This document shows, in pieces, positions 45,107 through 53,402 of a DNA stretch of 64,000 nt. Where the stretch lies: contig CBFHHA010000009.1 in assembly GCA_965655625.1 (NCBI GenBank), positions 1 to 64,000 of the forward strand, in the 5' to 3' direction. Every line of letters begins with the position of its first letter. Positions within the stretch are counted from its first letter, which is position 1. The stretch is from CAJJDF01 sp965655625 (GTDB lineage Bacteria; Bacteroidota; Bacteroidia; Flavobacteriales_D; CAJJDF01). A program made the translations under genes and the position numbers. Below the pieces are notes generated by a model. That model worked only from the letters and a program-made list of their open reading frames with translations, was not told the origin of the DNA and made no database searches.

Positions 45107-45511
45107 ATGGATTTTTCAACTGATATAAAAATAAGAGGCTTTCATATTGACGTGTTTGGACACATGAACAATGCTCGATACCTAGAATTGATGGAAGAAG
45201 CGAGATGGAGTTATATAGATGCGACCAACTTTCAAGATTACCTGACAAAAAATAATTGGGGGTTTGCTGTTGTCAATATTAATATTTCATACAAAAGACC
45301 AGCACACAATGGAGATACGTTGACTTTTACTCAAACCATAAAAAGAATGGGAAATTCTAGTATGACTATTGATCAAGTGATGACCAAGAAAAGTACGGGC
45401 GAACTAGTTGCAAGCGCAGAAGTAACTTTTGTTGTTCTCGATTTGTCTACTCATAGACCTGCCCGAATCACCGAAGAAGTAAAATATGCTTTTGTTACTC
45501 CTAAATCTTAA
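45107..45511 (+). CDS. Hotdog-fold acyl-CoA thioesterase (YbgC/4HBT type)
   Basis: 134 residues. The family signature VFGHMNNARYLELMEEARW (His and the helix that follows) is at residues 16-34. Hydrolyses acyl-CoA thioesters; the chain length and partner are unknown. Single gene. Confidence 0.88.
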   Translation: MDFSTDIKIRGFHIDVFGHMNNARYLELMEEARWSYIDATNFQDYLTKNNWGFAVVNINISYKRPAHNGDTLTFTQTIKRMGNSSMTIDQVMTKKSTGELVASAEVTFVVLDLSTHRPARITEEVKYAFVTPKS

Positions 45512-45550
45512 TTTCGATACAATTTATTAAATTCAAATCTGATGGATAAG

Positions 45551-45569
45551 TTTCCTGCTTTCGCAGAAA
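45551..45569. repeat. Third palindromic element, related to the 7240/8961 family
   Basis: TTTCCTGC, loop, GCAGAAA followed by ATGACAAT, the same outer word as TGTCAT in the other copies when read on the opposite strand. Similar 'TGTCATTTCTGCGAAAG' elements are common in Flavobacteriia as I recall. Lies between the thioesterase and rlmH. Confidence 0.5.
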
Positions 45570-45593
45570 TGACAATCAAAAAATAGTGGAAAA

Positions 45594-46070
45594 ATGAATA
45601 TCAAATTAATTGTAGTGGGCAAAACGGACAAATCCTATTTCGCGGAAGCAGAAAACGAATATTTGAATCGATTAAAACATTACATCAAAGTCAATTACAT
45701 TAAGATTCCTGAGTTAAAAAAAACAAAAAACTTATCACCTGCCCAAATTTGCGATAAAGAAGGAGAACTGATTCTAAGACACCTTAATCCGACTGATGAA
45801 GTATGGCTGATGGATGAAAAGGGAAAACAAAAAACATCAGTTCAGTTTTCTGAATTTTTACAAAAAAAAATGAATCAAGGAATCAAAGATTTGGTTTTTA
45901 TTATTGGCGGAGCCTATGGCTTTTCGGATGAGATGTACAAGAAATTTCCTAACAAATTTAGCTTATCTAACATGACTTTCTCGCACCAAATGATTCGAAT
46001 CTTTTTGTTTGAGCAAATCTACAGAGGGATGACAATCCTGAAAGGACAACCTTATCACAACGAAGGGTAA
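45594..46070 (+). CDS. rlmH: 23S rRNA pseudouridine-1915 N3-methyltransferase
   Basis: 158 residues, SPOUT fold. Methylates pseudouridine 1915 in helix 69 of 23S rRNA using SAM. Conserved: LDEKG-type segment (WLMDEKGK), FIIGGAYGFSDEMY (SAM knot), FSHQMIRIFLFEQIYR and the terminal KGQPYHNEG. Confidence 0.95.
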   Translation: MNIKLIVVGKTDKSYFAEAENEYLNRLKHYIKVNYIKIPELKKTKNLSPAQICDKEGELILRHLNPTDEVWLMDEKGKQKTSVQFSEFLQKKMNQGIKDLVFIIGGAYGFSDEMYKKFPNKFSLSNMTFSHQMIRIFLFEQIYRGMTILKGQPYHNEG

Positions 46071-46072
46071 AA

Positions 46073-46102
46073 AAAAAGTACTGCCAAGGCAGTACTTTTT
46101 TA
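46073..46102. terminator. Bidirectional terminator between rlmH and the SPFH gene
   Basis: AAAAGTACTGCC / GGCAGTACTTTT with a tiny loop, T6 on the plus strand and A run giving Ts on the minus. Confidence 0.85.
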
Positions 46103-46157
46103 ATTTTATAAGTGATTGACTAGAAGTTTCCTCTTTCAAAGAAATTATATAAGAACA

Positions 46158-47006
46158 TTAATTATTCCCCAAAATCAAGGGCATTCCGTCTTTTCCGTTT
46201 CCAACAACGACAACCTTGGCATTGTTTGATTTTGATAGCTCGAGCGTTGCTTGAATTCCTTTTTCTTTCAGTATGTTATCTGTAAGAGAGGCGTTCAAAA
46301 TTCTGTTGGCTTCAGCTTTTCCGGTTGCGTCAATTTTTTGTCTTTGAGCTTCTTTTTGAGCTTTTTCAAGTCTAAACTCATACTCCAAAGATTCTTGCTC
46401 TTGTGAAAGTTTACGCTCAATTGCATCCTTAATTTTTTGAGGAAGTGTTACATCTCTTACCAAAACTGCATTTAATTGTACGTGTTGCTTTTCAACTTTT
46501 CGTTGAGTTTCCTCAAAAATTTCATTCTGAATAGCATCTCTTTTACTTGAGTACAGTTGCTCAGGTGTGTAACGTCCTATTACACTTCTGGCCACTGCCC
46601 TAATCTCAGGAATAATGACAGTATTTCTATACTCCTCCCCTTTGGTTTTGTGCAAGATTCCTAATTCTTCGAATTTAGGTTGATACAGAACTGAAACATC
46701 CAAGGTAATTACCAATCCATTAGAAGATAAAACCTCCATTCCTTTCTCAAATATTTCTTGTTGCTTTGTGTTGTATTTGTACACCTTATTCCAAGGAGCT
46801 ACAAAATGAAATCCCTCTCCCAATGGAGATTGATCTGTTACAACTCCTCCGCCAAAAGTTTTAAAAAGAACTCCTGCCTTTCCGTATTCGATATTGATAG
46901 AGGATTTCCAAATAACGATAAGCAATATTATTGTTATAATGATTCCTCCTACTCCAAAGATTCCACCTTTGGATAATTTTGGTATTTCAAAGTCTTGTTG
47001 TGCCAT
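46158..47006 (-). CDS. Prohibitin-like SPFH/Band-7 membrane protein
   Basis: 282 residues. One N-terminal membrane segment (residues 16-32, VGGIIITIILLIVIW), then a Band-7 domain and a long helical tail with charged coiled coil near 190-235 (QEQESLEYEFRLEKAQKEAQRQKI). Family members assemble ring complexes on the membrane and modulate FtsH-type proteases. Function here is inferred from family only. Confidence 0.9.
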   Translation of the reverse strand: MAQQDFEIPKLSKGGIFGVGGIIITIILLIVIWKSSINIEYGKAGVLFKTFGGGVVTDQSPLGEGFHFVAPWNKVYKYNTKQQEIFEKGMEVLSSNGLVITLDVSVLYQPKFEELGILHKTKGEEYRNTVIIPEIRAVARSVIGRYTPEQLYSSKRDAIQNEIFEETQRKVEKQHVQLNAVLVRDVTLPQKIKDAIERKLSQEQESLEYEFRLEKAQKEAQRQKIDATGKAEANRILNASLTDNILKEKGIQATLELSKSNNAKVVVVGNGKDGMPLILGNN

Positions 47007-47096
47007 TGTATATTATTAATTGGTTGTTATGTTTAATTGAGATTGCTTAAAGATAGGGAGAATTTAACTCAATTACCTGCTGATAAAAGACGTTTA

Positions 47097-47132
47097 CCAA
47101 AAAAAGTCCTACATCTTGCGAATAAGGACTTT
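47097..47132 (-). terminator. Terminator after ettA
   Basis: Minus strand: AAAGTCCT, 14-base loop, AGGACTTT, then T7. Confidence 0.75.
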
Positions 47133-47147
47133 CTTCTCTTGTCTTTT

Positions 47148-48836
47148 CTAATCTCTCAGCAATTTCTTGTATTTCACCCTAGTAGGAACAGTGTTTCCAA
47201 GTCTCTTAATTTTGTTTTCTTCGTATTCTTGGTAAGTTCCTTCAAAGAAATATACTTCTGAATCATTTTCGAATGCCAAAATATGAGTACAAATTCTTTC
47301 TAAAAACCATCTGTCGTGAGAAATGATGACAGCACATCCAGCAAAGTTTTGGATTCCTTCTTCCAAGGCTCTTAGCGTATTTACATCCAAGTCATTTGTT
47401 GGCTCATCCAGTAACAATACGTTGGCCTCAGTCTTCAATGTCATTGCCAAGTGAAGTCTGTTTCTTTCTCCTCCAGAGAGTACTTTAATTTTTTTGCTTT
47501 GTGAGTTTCCACCGAAATTAAACCGTGAGATATAACTTCTCGCATTTATTTTTTCTCCCCCAATCTCAATGTTGTCAGCACCTCCAGAAACTACTTCATA
47601 CACCGTTTTTTCTGGGTCCATGTCTTTGTGTTTTTGGTCAACATAACCAATTTTCACCGTCTCACCCACTTTAAATTCCCCAGAATCTGGAGTATCTTCT
47701 CCCATTATCATACGGAACATGGTGGTTTTTCCAGCACCGTTTGGCCCAATAATTCCTACAATTCCTGCGGGCGGTAATTTAAAATTCAAATCTTCGTACA
47801 ATACTTTGTCGCCAAATGCTTTTGCCACATTGGTTGCTTCAATAACTTCTTTCCCCAATCTTGGTCCATTTGGAATAGGGATCTCAAGAGTTTGTTCTTT
47901 TTCAGCGGATTTCTGATTCAACATTTGCTCGTAATTTGCAATACGTGCCTTGTTTTTCGCTCTTCTTCCTTTTGGATTTTGGTTCACCCATTCCAACTCG
48001 CGCTGCAGGTGTTTTTGTCTTTTGCTTTCGTTCTTCTCTTCTTGTTGTAATCTTTTTAACTTCTGATCCATCCAAGAGCTGTAATTTCCTTTCCATGGAA
48101 TTCCTTTTCCTCTATCAAGTTCAAGTATCCAACCTGCAATGTTATCCAAGAAAAATCTATCGTGGGTTACGGCTATTACCGTTCCAGCATATTGATTTAG
48201 GTGCTGCTCCAACCATTGAACAGATTCTGTATCAAGGTGGTTGGTAGGCTCATCCAACAGCAATACATCTGGGTTTTGAAGCAACAATCTACACAGCGCA
48301 ACTCTTCTCAGCTCTCCTCCTGATAAATTTTCTACTGAGGTATCGCCTTCTGGAGTTCTTAATGCTCCCATTGCCATTTCTAATTTGCTGTCAATATCCC
48401 ATGCATCCAATTGATCAATTTGACCTTGTACTTCGCCCTGGCGATCAATCAAAGCTTGCATTTTATCCGGATCGTTCATGATTTCTTCATCCATGAACTT
48501 ATTGTTTATTTCTTCGTATTCGGCCAAAATATCCATGGTGCTTTGCACTCCTTCCTGCACTATTTCTTTTACAGTTTTAGTAGGATCCAATTTTGGTTCT
48601 TGTGGCAAATAACCCACCGTATATCCGTCTTGAAATACAACCTCTCCTTGGTAATCTTTGTCCAATCCTGCAATGATTTTCATTACGGTAGATTTACCCG
48701 AACCATTGAGTCCTAAAATTCCTATTTTAGCTCCATAAAAGAAAGACAAGTAAATATCTTTCAAGATGTGTTGTCCCGATGGAGTGGTTTTATTCACTCG
48801 ATCCATCGAGAATATTATTTTTTTATCGTCTGACAT
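47148..48836 (-). CDS. ettA: Energy-dependent translational throttle protein EttA (ABC-F)
   Basis: 562 residues. Two ABC ATPase domains without membrane parts. First Walker A GLNGSGKST at about 39-47, signature LSGGELRR; second Walker A GPNGAGKTT, signature LSGGERNR. The linker has the arm region ELEWVNQNPKGRRAKNKARI typical of EttA. Binds the ribosomal E site and couples the first elongation step to energy state. Start MSDDKKIIFSMDRV at 48836. Confidence 0.95.
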   Translation of the reverse strand: MSDDKKIIFSMDRVNKTTPSGQHILKDIYLSFFYGAKIGILGLNGSGKSTVMKIIAGLDKDYQGEVVFQDGYTVGYLPQEPKLDPTKTVKEIVQEGVQSTMDILAEYEEINNKFMDEEIMNDPDKMQALIDRQGEVQGQIDQLDAWDIDSKLEMAMGALRTPEGDTSVENLSGGELRRVALCRLLLQNPDVLLLDEPTNHLDTESVQWLEQHLNQYAGTVIAVTHDRFFLDNIAGWILELDRGKGIPWKGNYSSWMDQKLKRLQQEEKNESKRQKHLQRELEWVNQNPKGRRAKNKARIANYEQMLNQKSAEKEQTLEIPIPNGPRLGKEVIEATNVAKAFGDKVLYEDLNFKLPPAGIVGIIGPNGAGKTTMFRMIMGEDTPDSGEFKVGETVKIGYVDQKHKDMDPEKTVYEVVSGGADNIEIGGEKINARSYISRFNFGGNSQSKKIKVLSGGERNRLHLAMTLKTEANVLLLDEPTNDLDVNTLRALEEGIQNFAGCAVIISHDRWFLERICTHILAFENDSEVYFFEGTYQEYEENKIKRLGNTVPTRVKYKKLLRD

Positions 48837-49010
48837 TCGTTTTAATAGTTAGTCGTTTGTAAATAGTCTCCAGTCATTAGATTTTAATCTTTAGACTGAA
48901 AGATTACTAAGGTAATGAAGTTGTATTTGAATAGAAAATTGAAGGCTTGAATATTGTTAAATTTTAATAAAAAAGATTTCATTAGCCAATATTTGAATAT
49001 CTTAGGAAAG

Positions 49011-49604
49011 ATGAAAATCATAGTCCTACTCTATTTTGTCCTTCTATTTCCAGTTTTAGGAAGTTCAATTTCGCTTTTTTCTCAAGAAAGCAAAACACCT
49101 ATTTTGGTTTCTATTGAAGATAGTTTGAGAGAGAAATTACACTGGGAATACGACTCGACTTGGATTAATACTCAGTTGGGTATAAACAAATCAACGGGTA
49201 ATTTTGACAGTTCCATTCAATACAAATTAGTAAAAATTGGAAAAGAAAATTTTTATGAAGGCCCATTTTATACTGGTGAGCAAGACACAATTAAGTTACG
49301 ACAAACTCAATATGGAGATTCAATTCTGATTTTACGGGGTATGAAATTCTATACTTACATCGGAAATTCATCCTGGGGTTACTACCCTACCTATCATCTG
49401 ATAAAAATAAAATCAGAAATCCCCCTCCGGCTTTCTAATGAAGTGTTAGATCAATTAAAAATTAGGTTGGAAAATACATGTGAACATGGTTGGAATAAAT
49501 TGCGTGGACAATCCTGCCCGCAATGTATACGAGGATTTCGAATAAAACATGATACAACCGAATTAATACAAAAAAAAATCCTCCTTGAAGACAAGAAGGA
49601 TTAA
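49011..49604 (+). CDS. Secreted protein of unknown function with C-terminal CxxC
   Basis: 197 residues from ATG 49011; a 19-codon upstream extension from 48954 lacks signal features. Signal peptide MKIIVLLYFVLLFPVLGS. The mature part is beta-rich, with a C-terminal CEHGW and CPQC that may bind metal or form a disulfide. I do not recognise the family. The last 30 bases of coding sequence contain the hairpin used as terminator by the opposite gene. Confidence 0.5.
   Translation: MKIIVLLYFVLLFPVLGSSISLFSQESKTPILVSIEDSLREKLHWEYDSTWINTQLGINKSTGNFDSSIQYKLVKIGKENFYEGPFYTGEQDTIKLRQTQYGDSILILRGMKFYTYIGNSSWGYYPTYHLIKIKSEIPLRLSNEVLDQLKIRLENTCEHGWNKLRGQSCPQCIRGFRIKHDTTELIQKKILLEDKKD
49571..49602 (-). 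terminator. Terminator of the T9SS type-A client, inside the opposite gene's 3' end
   Basis: Minus strand: AATCCTTCTTG, 4-base loop, CAAGGAGGATT (one mismatch), then T8. It overlaps the last codons and stop of the plus-strand gene. Confidence 0.75.
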
Positions 49605-49623
49605 TAAATAGCTGAATAAAACT

Positions 49624-50469
49624 TTATTCAATGATTAATTTCTTAGTTGTATGTCCTTTTTCATTATTCACCCTAATCAGATAAATTCCAGATTCCAGAT
49701 TATGTGAGTCTATTTCCAAATAAATTAGCCCACTCAATGATTTTGAAATAATTAATTTACCATTTAAATCCAATAATTCAACAGTACCATTTTCTTGTGT
49801 TTCAGAAAAACTGAGGTTTACTCTATTACTTGCTGGATTTGGGTACACATTCAATTCTGTTTCAACATTCAATTCATCTATCCCAACTGAATTGTGAGAA
49901 ATCACAGTTACTGTAAATCCACTCCTTAAAATCCCTGAAGAATCTACGGTGATGGTATCGTGATAAAAATTTGAACATCCAGAAAGCGTATCATGAATGT
50001 ACAAAGAAACTTGATAGCTTCCCGCTGCTGCATAACTATGGGTAGGAAACTGAGTATACGATATATTTCCGTCTCCAAAATTCCAAGTATAGCCAATAGC
50101 CGTGCCCATTCCATACGAAGAATCTACTAGCACAACTTGACCTGGTGTGGTTTGAGTTGGGTAAAAGTAGGCTCGGCAGTTTGTATCAATCGAAACGCAA
50201 GGCGATATAGAGGTACAAGCAACTGTTGGGTCGGTAAGCATGACAGAATAATCGGTTGTGTAATCTGTAGGTGTGTAGGTTCTGTTTGTCGCTCCAGGAA
50301 TCAAAGTCATGCCTCCAACCATAGCTGAGCAATCCTTGTACCATTGGTAAGTAAATCCGTCAACTCCTGCATCAATCGTGTGACCTGTTATAAACAGCGA
50401 GTCGGCACATTGTGAATAAGAAACCAAGCTAATGAATGAGGAGAGAATAATAATTGATATTTTTTTCAT
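49624..50469 (-). CDS. T9SS type-A sorting domain protein with PKD domain
   Basis: 281 residues. Signal peptide (MKKISIIILSSFISLVSYSQ). An Ig-like start (residues 22-90) is followed by a PKD domain (YTWNFGDGNISYTQ, near 125-175). The C-terminal about 75 residues are the Por-type sorting domain (NVYPNPASNRVNLSF, GTVELLDLNGKLI, GIYLIRVNNEKGHTTKKLIIE). Secreted by T9SS and probably anchored at the surface. Role unknown. Confidence 0.88.
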   Translation of the reverse strand: MKKISIIILSSFISLVSYSQCADSLFITGHTIDAGVDGFTYQWYKDCSAMVGGMTLIPGATNRTYTPTDYTTDYSVMLTDPTVACTSISPCVSIDTNCRAYFYPTQTTPGQVVLVDSSYGMGTAIGYTWNFGDGNISYTQFPTHSYAAAGSYQVSLYIHDTLSGCSNFYHDTITVDSSGILRSGFTVTVISHNSVGIDELNVETELNVYPNPASNRVNLSFSETQENGTVELLDLNGKLIISKSLSGLIYLEIDSHNLESGIYLIRVNNEKGHTTKKLIIE

Positions 50470-50517
50470 ATTTAGTAATTTTTTGTCGCCTCGAAGATAG
50501 GAAAAACGACAGAATTT

Positions 50518-53214
50518 TTAATTCATATTGTTTAGATAATCAATCACTTTCGTATCTTTCTCTTGTTTTTTTAGTGTTGAAATAATGAATTCCATTTTAT
50601 TTAACTCCAAGCTAAATTCGCTCATCTCTCTTTCTATTTTAGACTTTTTAGTCGGTTCAGAAACAAGTGATAATTCTGTTTTCAACTCTTCTATCCTATT
50701 CAATATCCTATTTTTTCCTGTAATCAAACCTTGGTAGCCCACCATTTTCATCCACCAGGCCGAAGAGTTTTGAATCACTTTTTCATAAACCGGAATAGAA
50801 ACAGGTATTTCGGTTTCGTCCAGTCTGCTCAAATAGTTTGAGTATTGACTCAACAGGCCATATTGAGCAAATCCATTGGTTGATTCTATTGATTTGACAA
50901 AAAATTCATGGTTCGATTTATCTCCATATTCGGCATACAGACTCACAATTATTTCCTTCACAGTGCTGCTTTTCTCCCGCTCTAATTCTTTGGTAAAAGT
51001 CAAAGCTTTGTTCGGGTTGTTTTCTGCTAGCCCATCCAGGCATGCTCCAATTACTTGGTAGGATTGGTCTTTCAATCCTTTCTCTAAAAGCACTTCGTGG
51101 CCTTTGTCTTCTGCATAAAACTTGGTCAAGCTTTTGTATGCATTTGCTCTCACAGATGAAGAGGAATTGTGAGTGGTTAATTTCAATAAACGAGATTTCA
51201 ATTTAGCTGGCATCAGGTTATGCATTTCACCCAAAGCACTCATTCCCATATTATTAAATTCGTCAAAATTTAATTCTAACAATCTATAAATTGCCGCAAC
51301 TGCCTCGGGGTCTTTGGAATTTTTAAGTTCAGCTAAAGCTTCTTTTTTATCCAAGTACTTGGGTGCATGAATCAATTGATACACCCACTGACTATTTGGT
51401 TTATCCTCCGTTTTCTGTGACAAAATCACTTTCTCCGCATCGAAATTGACAAGCAAGGGAGATTCAGATGAAAAAACAAAGGTCTGTTTTTTCTGAGTTA
51501 CAAAAATAGACTCACGTTTTATTCCTTGATTTGTATAAACATCAATTTCAATTGGCAATTGAAAAACAGGAAATTGATTGAAGTTTTGTCCTTGCTCTAC
51601 CGTGACTGTCACCTCTTTTTTGTCAGAATCATAAGACTGAGAATAATGTAAAGTGGGGTGACCTTTGTCGAAATACCATTGATTGAAAAACCAATTCAAA
51701 TCTTTGCCCGTAACCTCCTCGAAGGACAGTCTCAGATCATGCGCCTCAGCAGCTTTAAATTTCATTTTGGTTAAAAAATGATTCAAAGAAGTGAAAAAAG
51801 CATCGTCACCCAAATAATACCGCAACATATGAAGAATTCGTCCTCCTTTGTTGTAAGAGTGGCCATCAAACATTTCCATTTCATTCTCGTACTCGAAATT
51901 CACTAAATCGTGATAACCTCCTTGGGTACTAGAAAGAAAATAGCCTCGAGCTTCTCCAAAAGCGTTCCTATCAGCTTCTTCTCTTCCGTGTTCATATTCG
52001 TCCCACAGATATTGGCTATAATTGGCAAAAGACTCATTGATAGTAAGGTTCGACCAAGATTCTGCGGTAACTAAATCACCAAACCAATGATGGAATAATT
52101 CATGAGCAATAATTGATTCATTGTCGGAATCCAACAATTCTCTGTCCGTTTGATATAAAAAATCCCCGTGAATGACAGCCGTAGTATTTTCCATGGCACC
52201 GGAAACATAGTCTCTCACCACAATTTGGTTGTATTTATCCCAAGGATACGTAACTCCCAATTTTTCTGAAAAGAATTGAATCATTTTAGGTGTTTTTCCA
52301 AAAATAGCTTTGGCATAAGGAGTAAATTCTGGTTCTGTGTAGTAATTCACTTCCATTTTTGTTCCATTTGGTCGAGTCCATGAGTCTTTGGTTATTTCAA
52401 ACTCTCCTACTGCCATCATGAATAAATAGGGTGCATGACGCTGGTCTTGTTTCCAATAATCTGTTCGGGTTCCGTCCTCATTTTTTTTAGATGAAATCAT
52501 TGTTCCATTTGATAAAGTTTTAAACTTATCATTCACTGTAATCGCCAATTCTTGAGTTGTTTTCTCATTGGGCGAATCAATTGTTGGGAACCAGCATGAG
52601 CTAGATTCTGTTTCGCCTTGTGTCCATATTTGCGGCATTTTGTTTGGGTCTTCGCCCAAAGGATTAATGAAATACAATCCTTTTTCATCGGTAATTGCCG
52701 CACTTCCAGTTGCCTTTAGTTCATTTGGTTTTGCTGTGTAGTGAATGATAACAGAATATTTTTCTTTTCTGGTGTACGTTCTACCTAAATCAATTACGAG
52801 TTTCATCCCATCATAATCGTATTTCATACTATACTCAATATCTGGCATTAATGATTGATTATCAGCTTTTATAAAATTACTTTTTGCCTGTTTCACCGAA
52901 TGAATATCCATTCCTTTTGCATCCAACACAAGTGTAGATGTATTATAAAAATAGGGAGTAAAAGTTAATTCAGCAGTTCCCAACAAATGTTGTTTTTCCC
53001 AATCAAATTTCACCTCTAATTTGGTATGAATCAAATCATTTACTCTTGTGTTACTCGCTTGATAGCGCGTTACTGTAACTTCTTCGTCATCCGATTGAAT
53101 CGTTAATTCTGGCAACGCCATCACCTCTGCTGGTTCTTCTTGAATAACTTGCTTATTGGTTTTGCAATTGGTTAGTATTGCTAATGTGGCTAGCAGGTAA
53201 AGTAGGTTTTTCAT
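50518..53214 (-). CDS. M1 family aminopeptidase, lipoprotein
   Basis: 898 residues. Lipobox signal (AILTNC, Cys17). M1 zinc metallopeptidase: substrate N-terminus motif GAMEN at 339-343, HELFHHWFGD at 371-380 (zinc His371, His375, catalytic Glu372) and third ligand Glu394 in NESFA. C-terminal HEAT-like helical region. Removes N-terminal residues from peptides, here on the outer or periplasmic side. M3 peptidase gene next door suggests a peptide-use theme. Confidence 0.92.
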   Translation of the reverse strand: MKNLLYLLATLAILTNCKTNKQVIQEEPAEVMALPELTIQSDDEEVTVTRYQASNTRVNDLIHTKLEVKFDWEKQHLLGTAELTFTPYFYNTSTLVLDAKGMDIHSVKQAKSNFIKADNQSLMPDIEYSMKYDYDGMKLVIDLGRTYTRKEKYSVIIHYTAKPNELKATGSAAITDEKGLYFINPLGEDPNKMPQIWTQGETESSSCWFPTIDSPNEKTTQELAITVNDKFKTLSNGTMISSKKNEDGTRTDYWKQDQRHAPYLFMMAVGEFEITKDSWTRPNGTKMEVNYYTEPEFTPYAKAIFGKTPKMIQFFSEKLGVTYPWDKYNQIVVRDYVSGAMENTTAVIHGDFLYQTDRELLDSDNESIIAHELFHHWFGDLVTAESWSNLTINESFANYSQYLWDEYEHGREEADRNAFGEARGYFLSSTQGGYHDLVNFEYENEMEMFDGHSYNKGGRILHMLRYYLGDDAFFTSLNHFLTKMKFKAAEAHDLRLSFEEVTGKDLNWFFNQWYFDKGHPTLHYSQSYDSDKKEVTVTVEQGQNFNQFPVFQLPIEIDVYTNQGIKRESIFVTQKKQTFVFSSESPLLVNFDAEKVILSQKTEDKPNSQWVYQLIHAPKYLDKKEALAELKNSKDPEAVAAIYRLLELNFDEFNNMGMSALGEMHNLMPAKLKSRLLKLTTHNSSSSVRANAYKSLTKFYAEDKGHEVLLEKGLKDQSYQVIGACLDGLAENNPNKALTFTKELEREKSSTVKEIIVSLYAEYGDKSNHEFFVKSIESTNGFAQYGLLSQYSNYLSRLDETEIPVSIPVYEKVIQNSSAWWMKMVGYQGLITGKNRILNRIEELKTELSLVSEPTKKSKIEREMSEFSLELNKMEFIISTLKKQEKDTKVIDYLNNMN

Positions 53215-53327
53215 ATATCTCTTTTTTCAATTTTGTTTTTATTCTCTTTGTAAATTCTCGATTCTTCTAGTCAAGCTTTCCTCGGTTTCTTGGGAAAAGT
53301 TTGGATTCTCGGGTTATCCCATCCCAA

Positions 53328-53399
53328 CCTTCCCAAAGGGAAGGAGTATTATCGGGTTAATCTTACCTCGAGAGTTTAGAGTTCCCTCTCATGAGGGAA
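53328..53399. repeat. Pair of GC-rich palindromes between M1 and M3 peptidase genes
   Basis: CCTTCCC, AAA, GGGAAGG at 53328-53344 and TTCCCTC, TCAT, GAGGGAA at 53382-53399. Both perfect 7-bp hairpins; neither is followed by a T tract on the coding strand, so they are not normal terminators. Similar GAGGGA elements at 26784 and 45040. Confidence 0.55.
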
Positions 53400-53402
53400 G
53401 GG

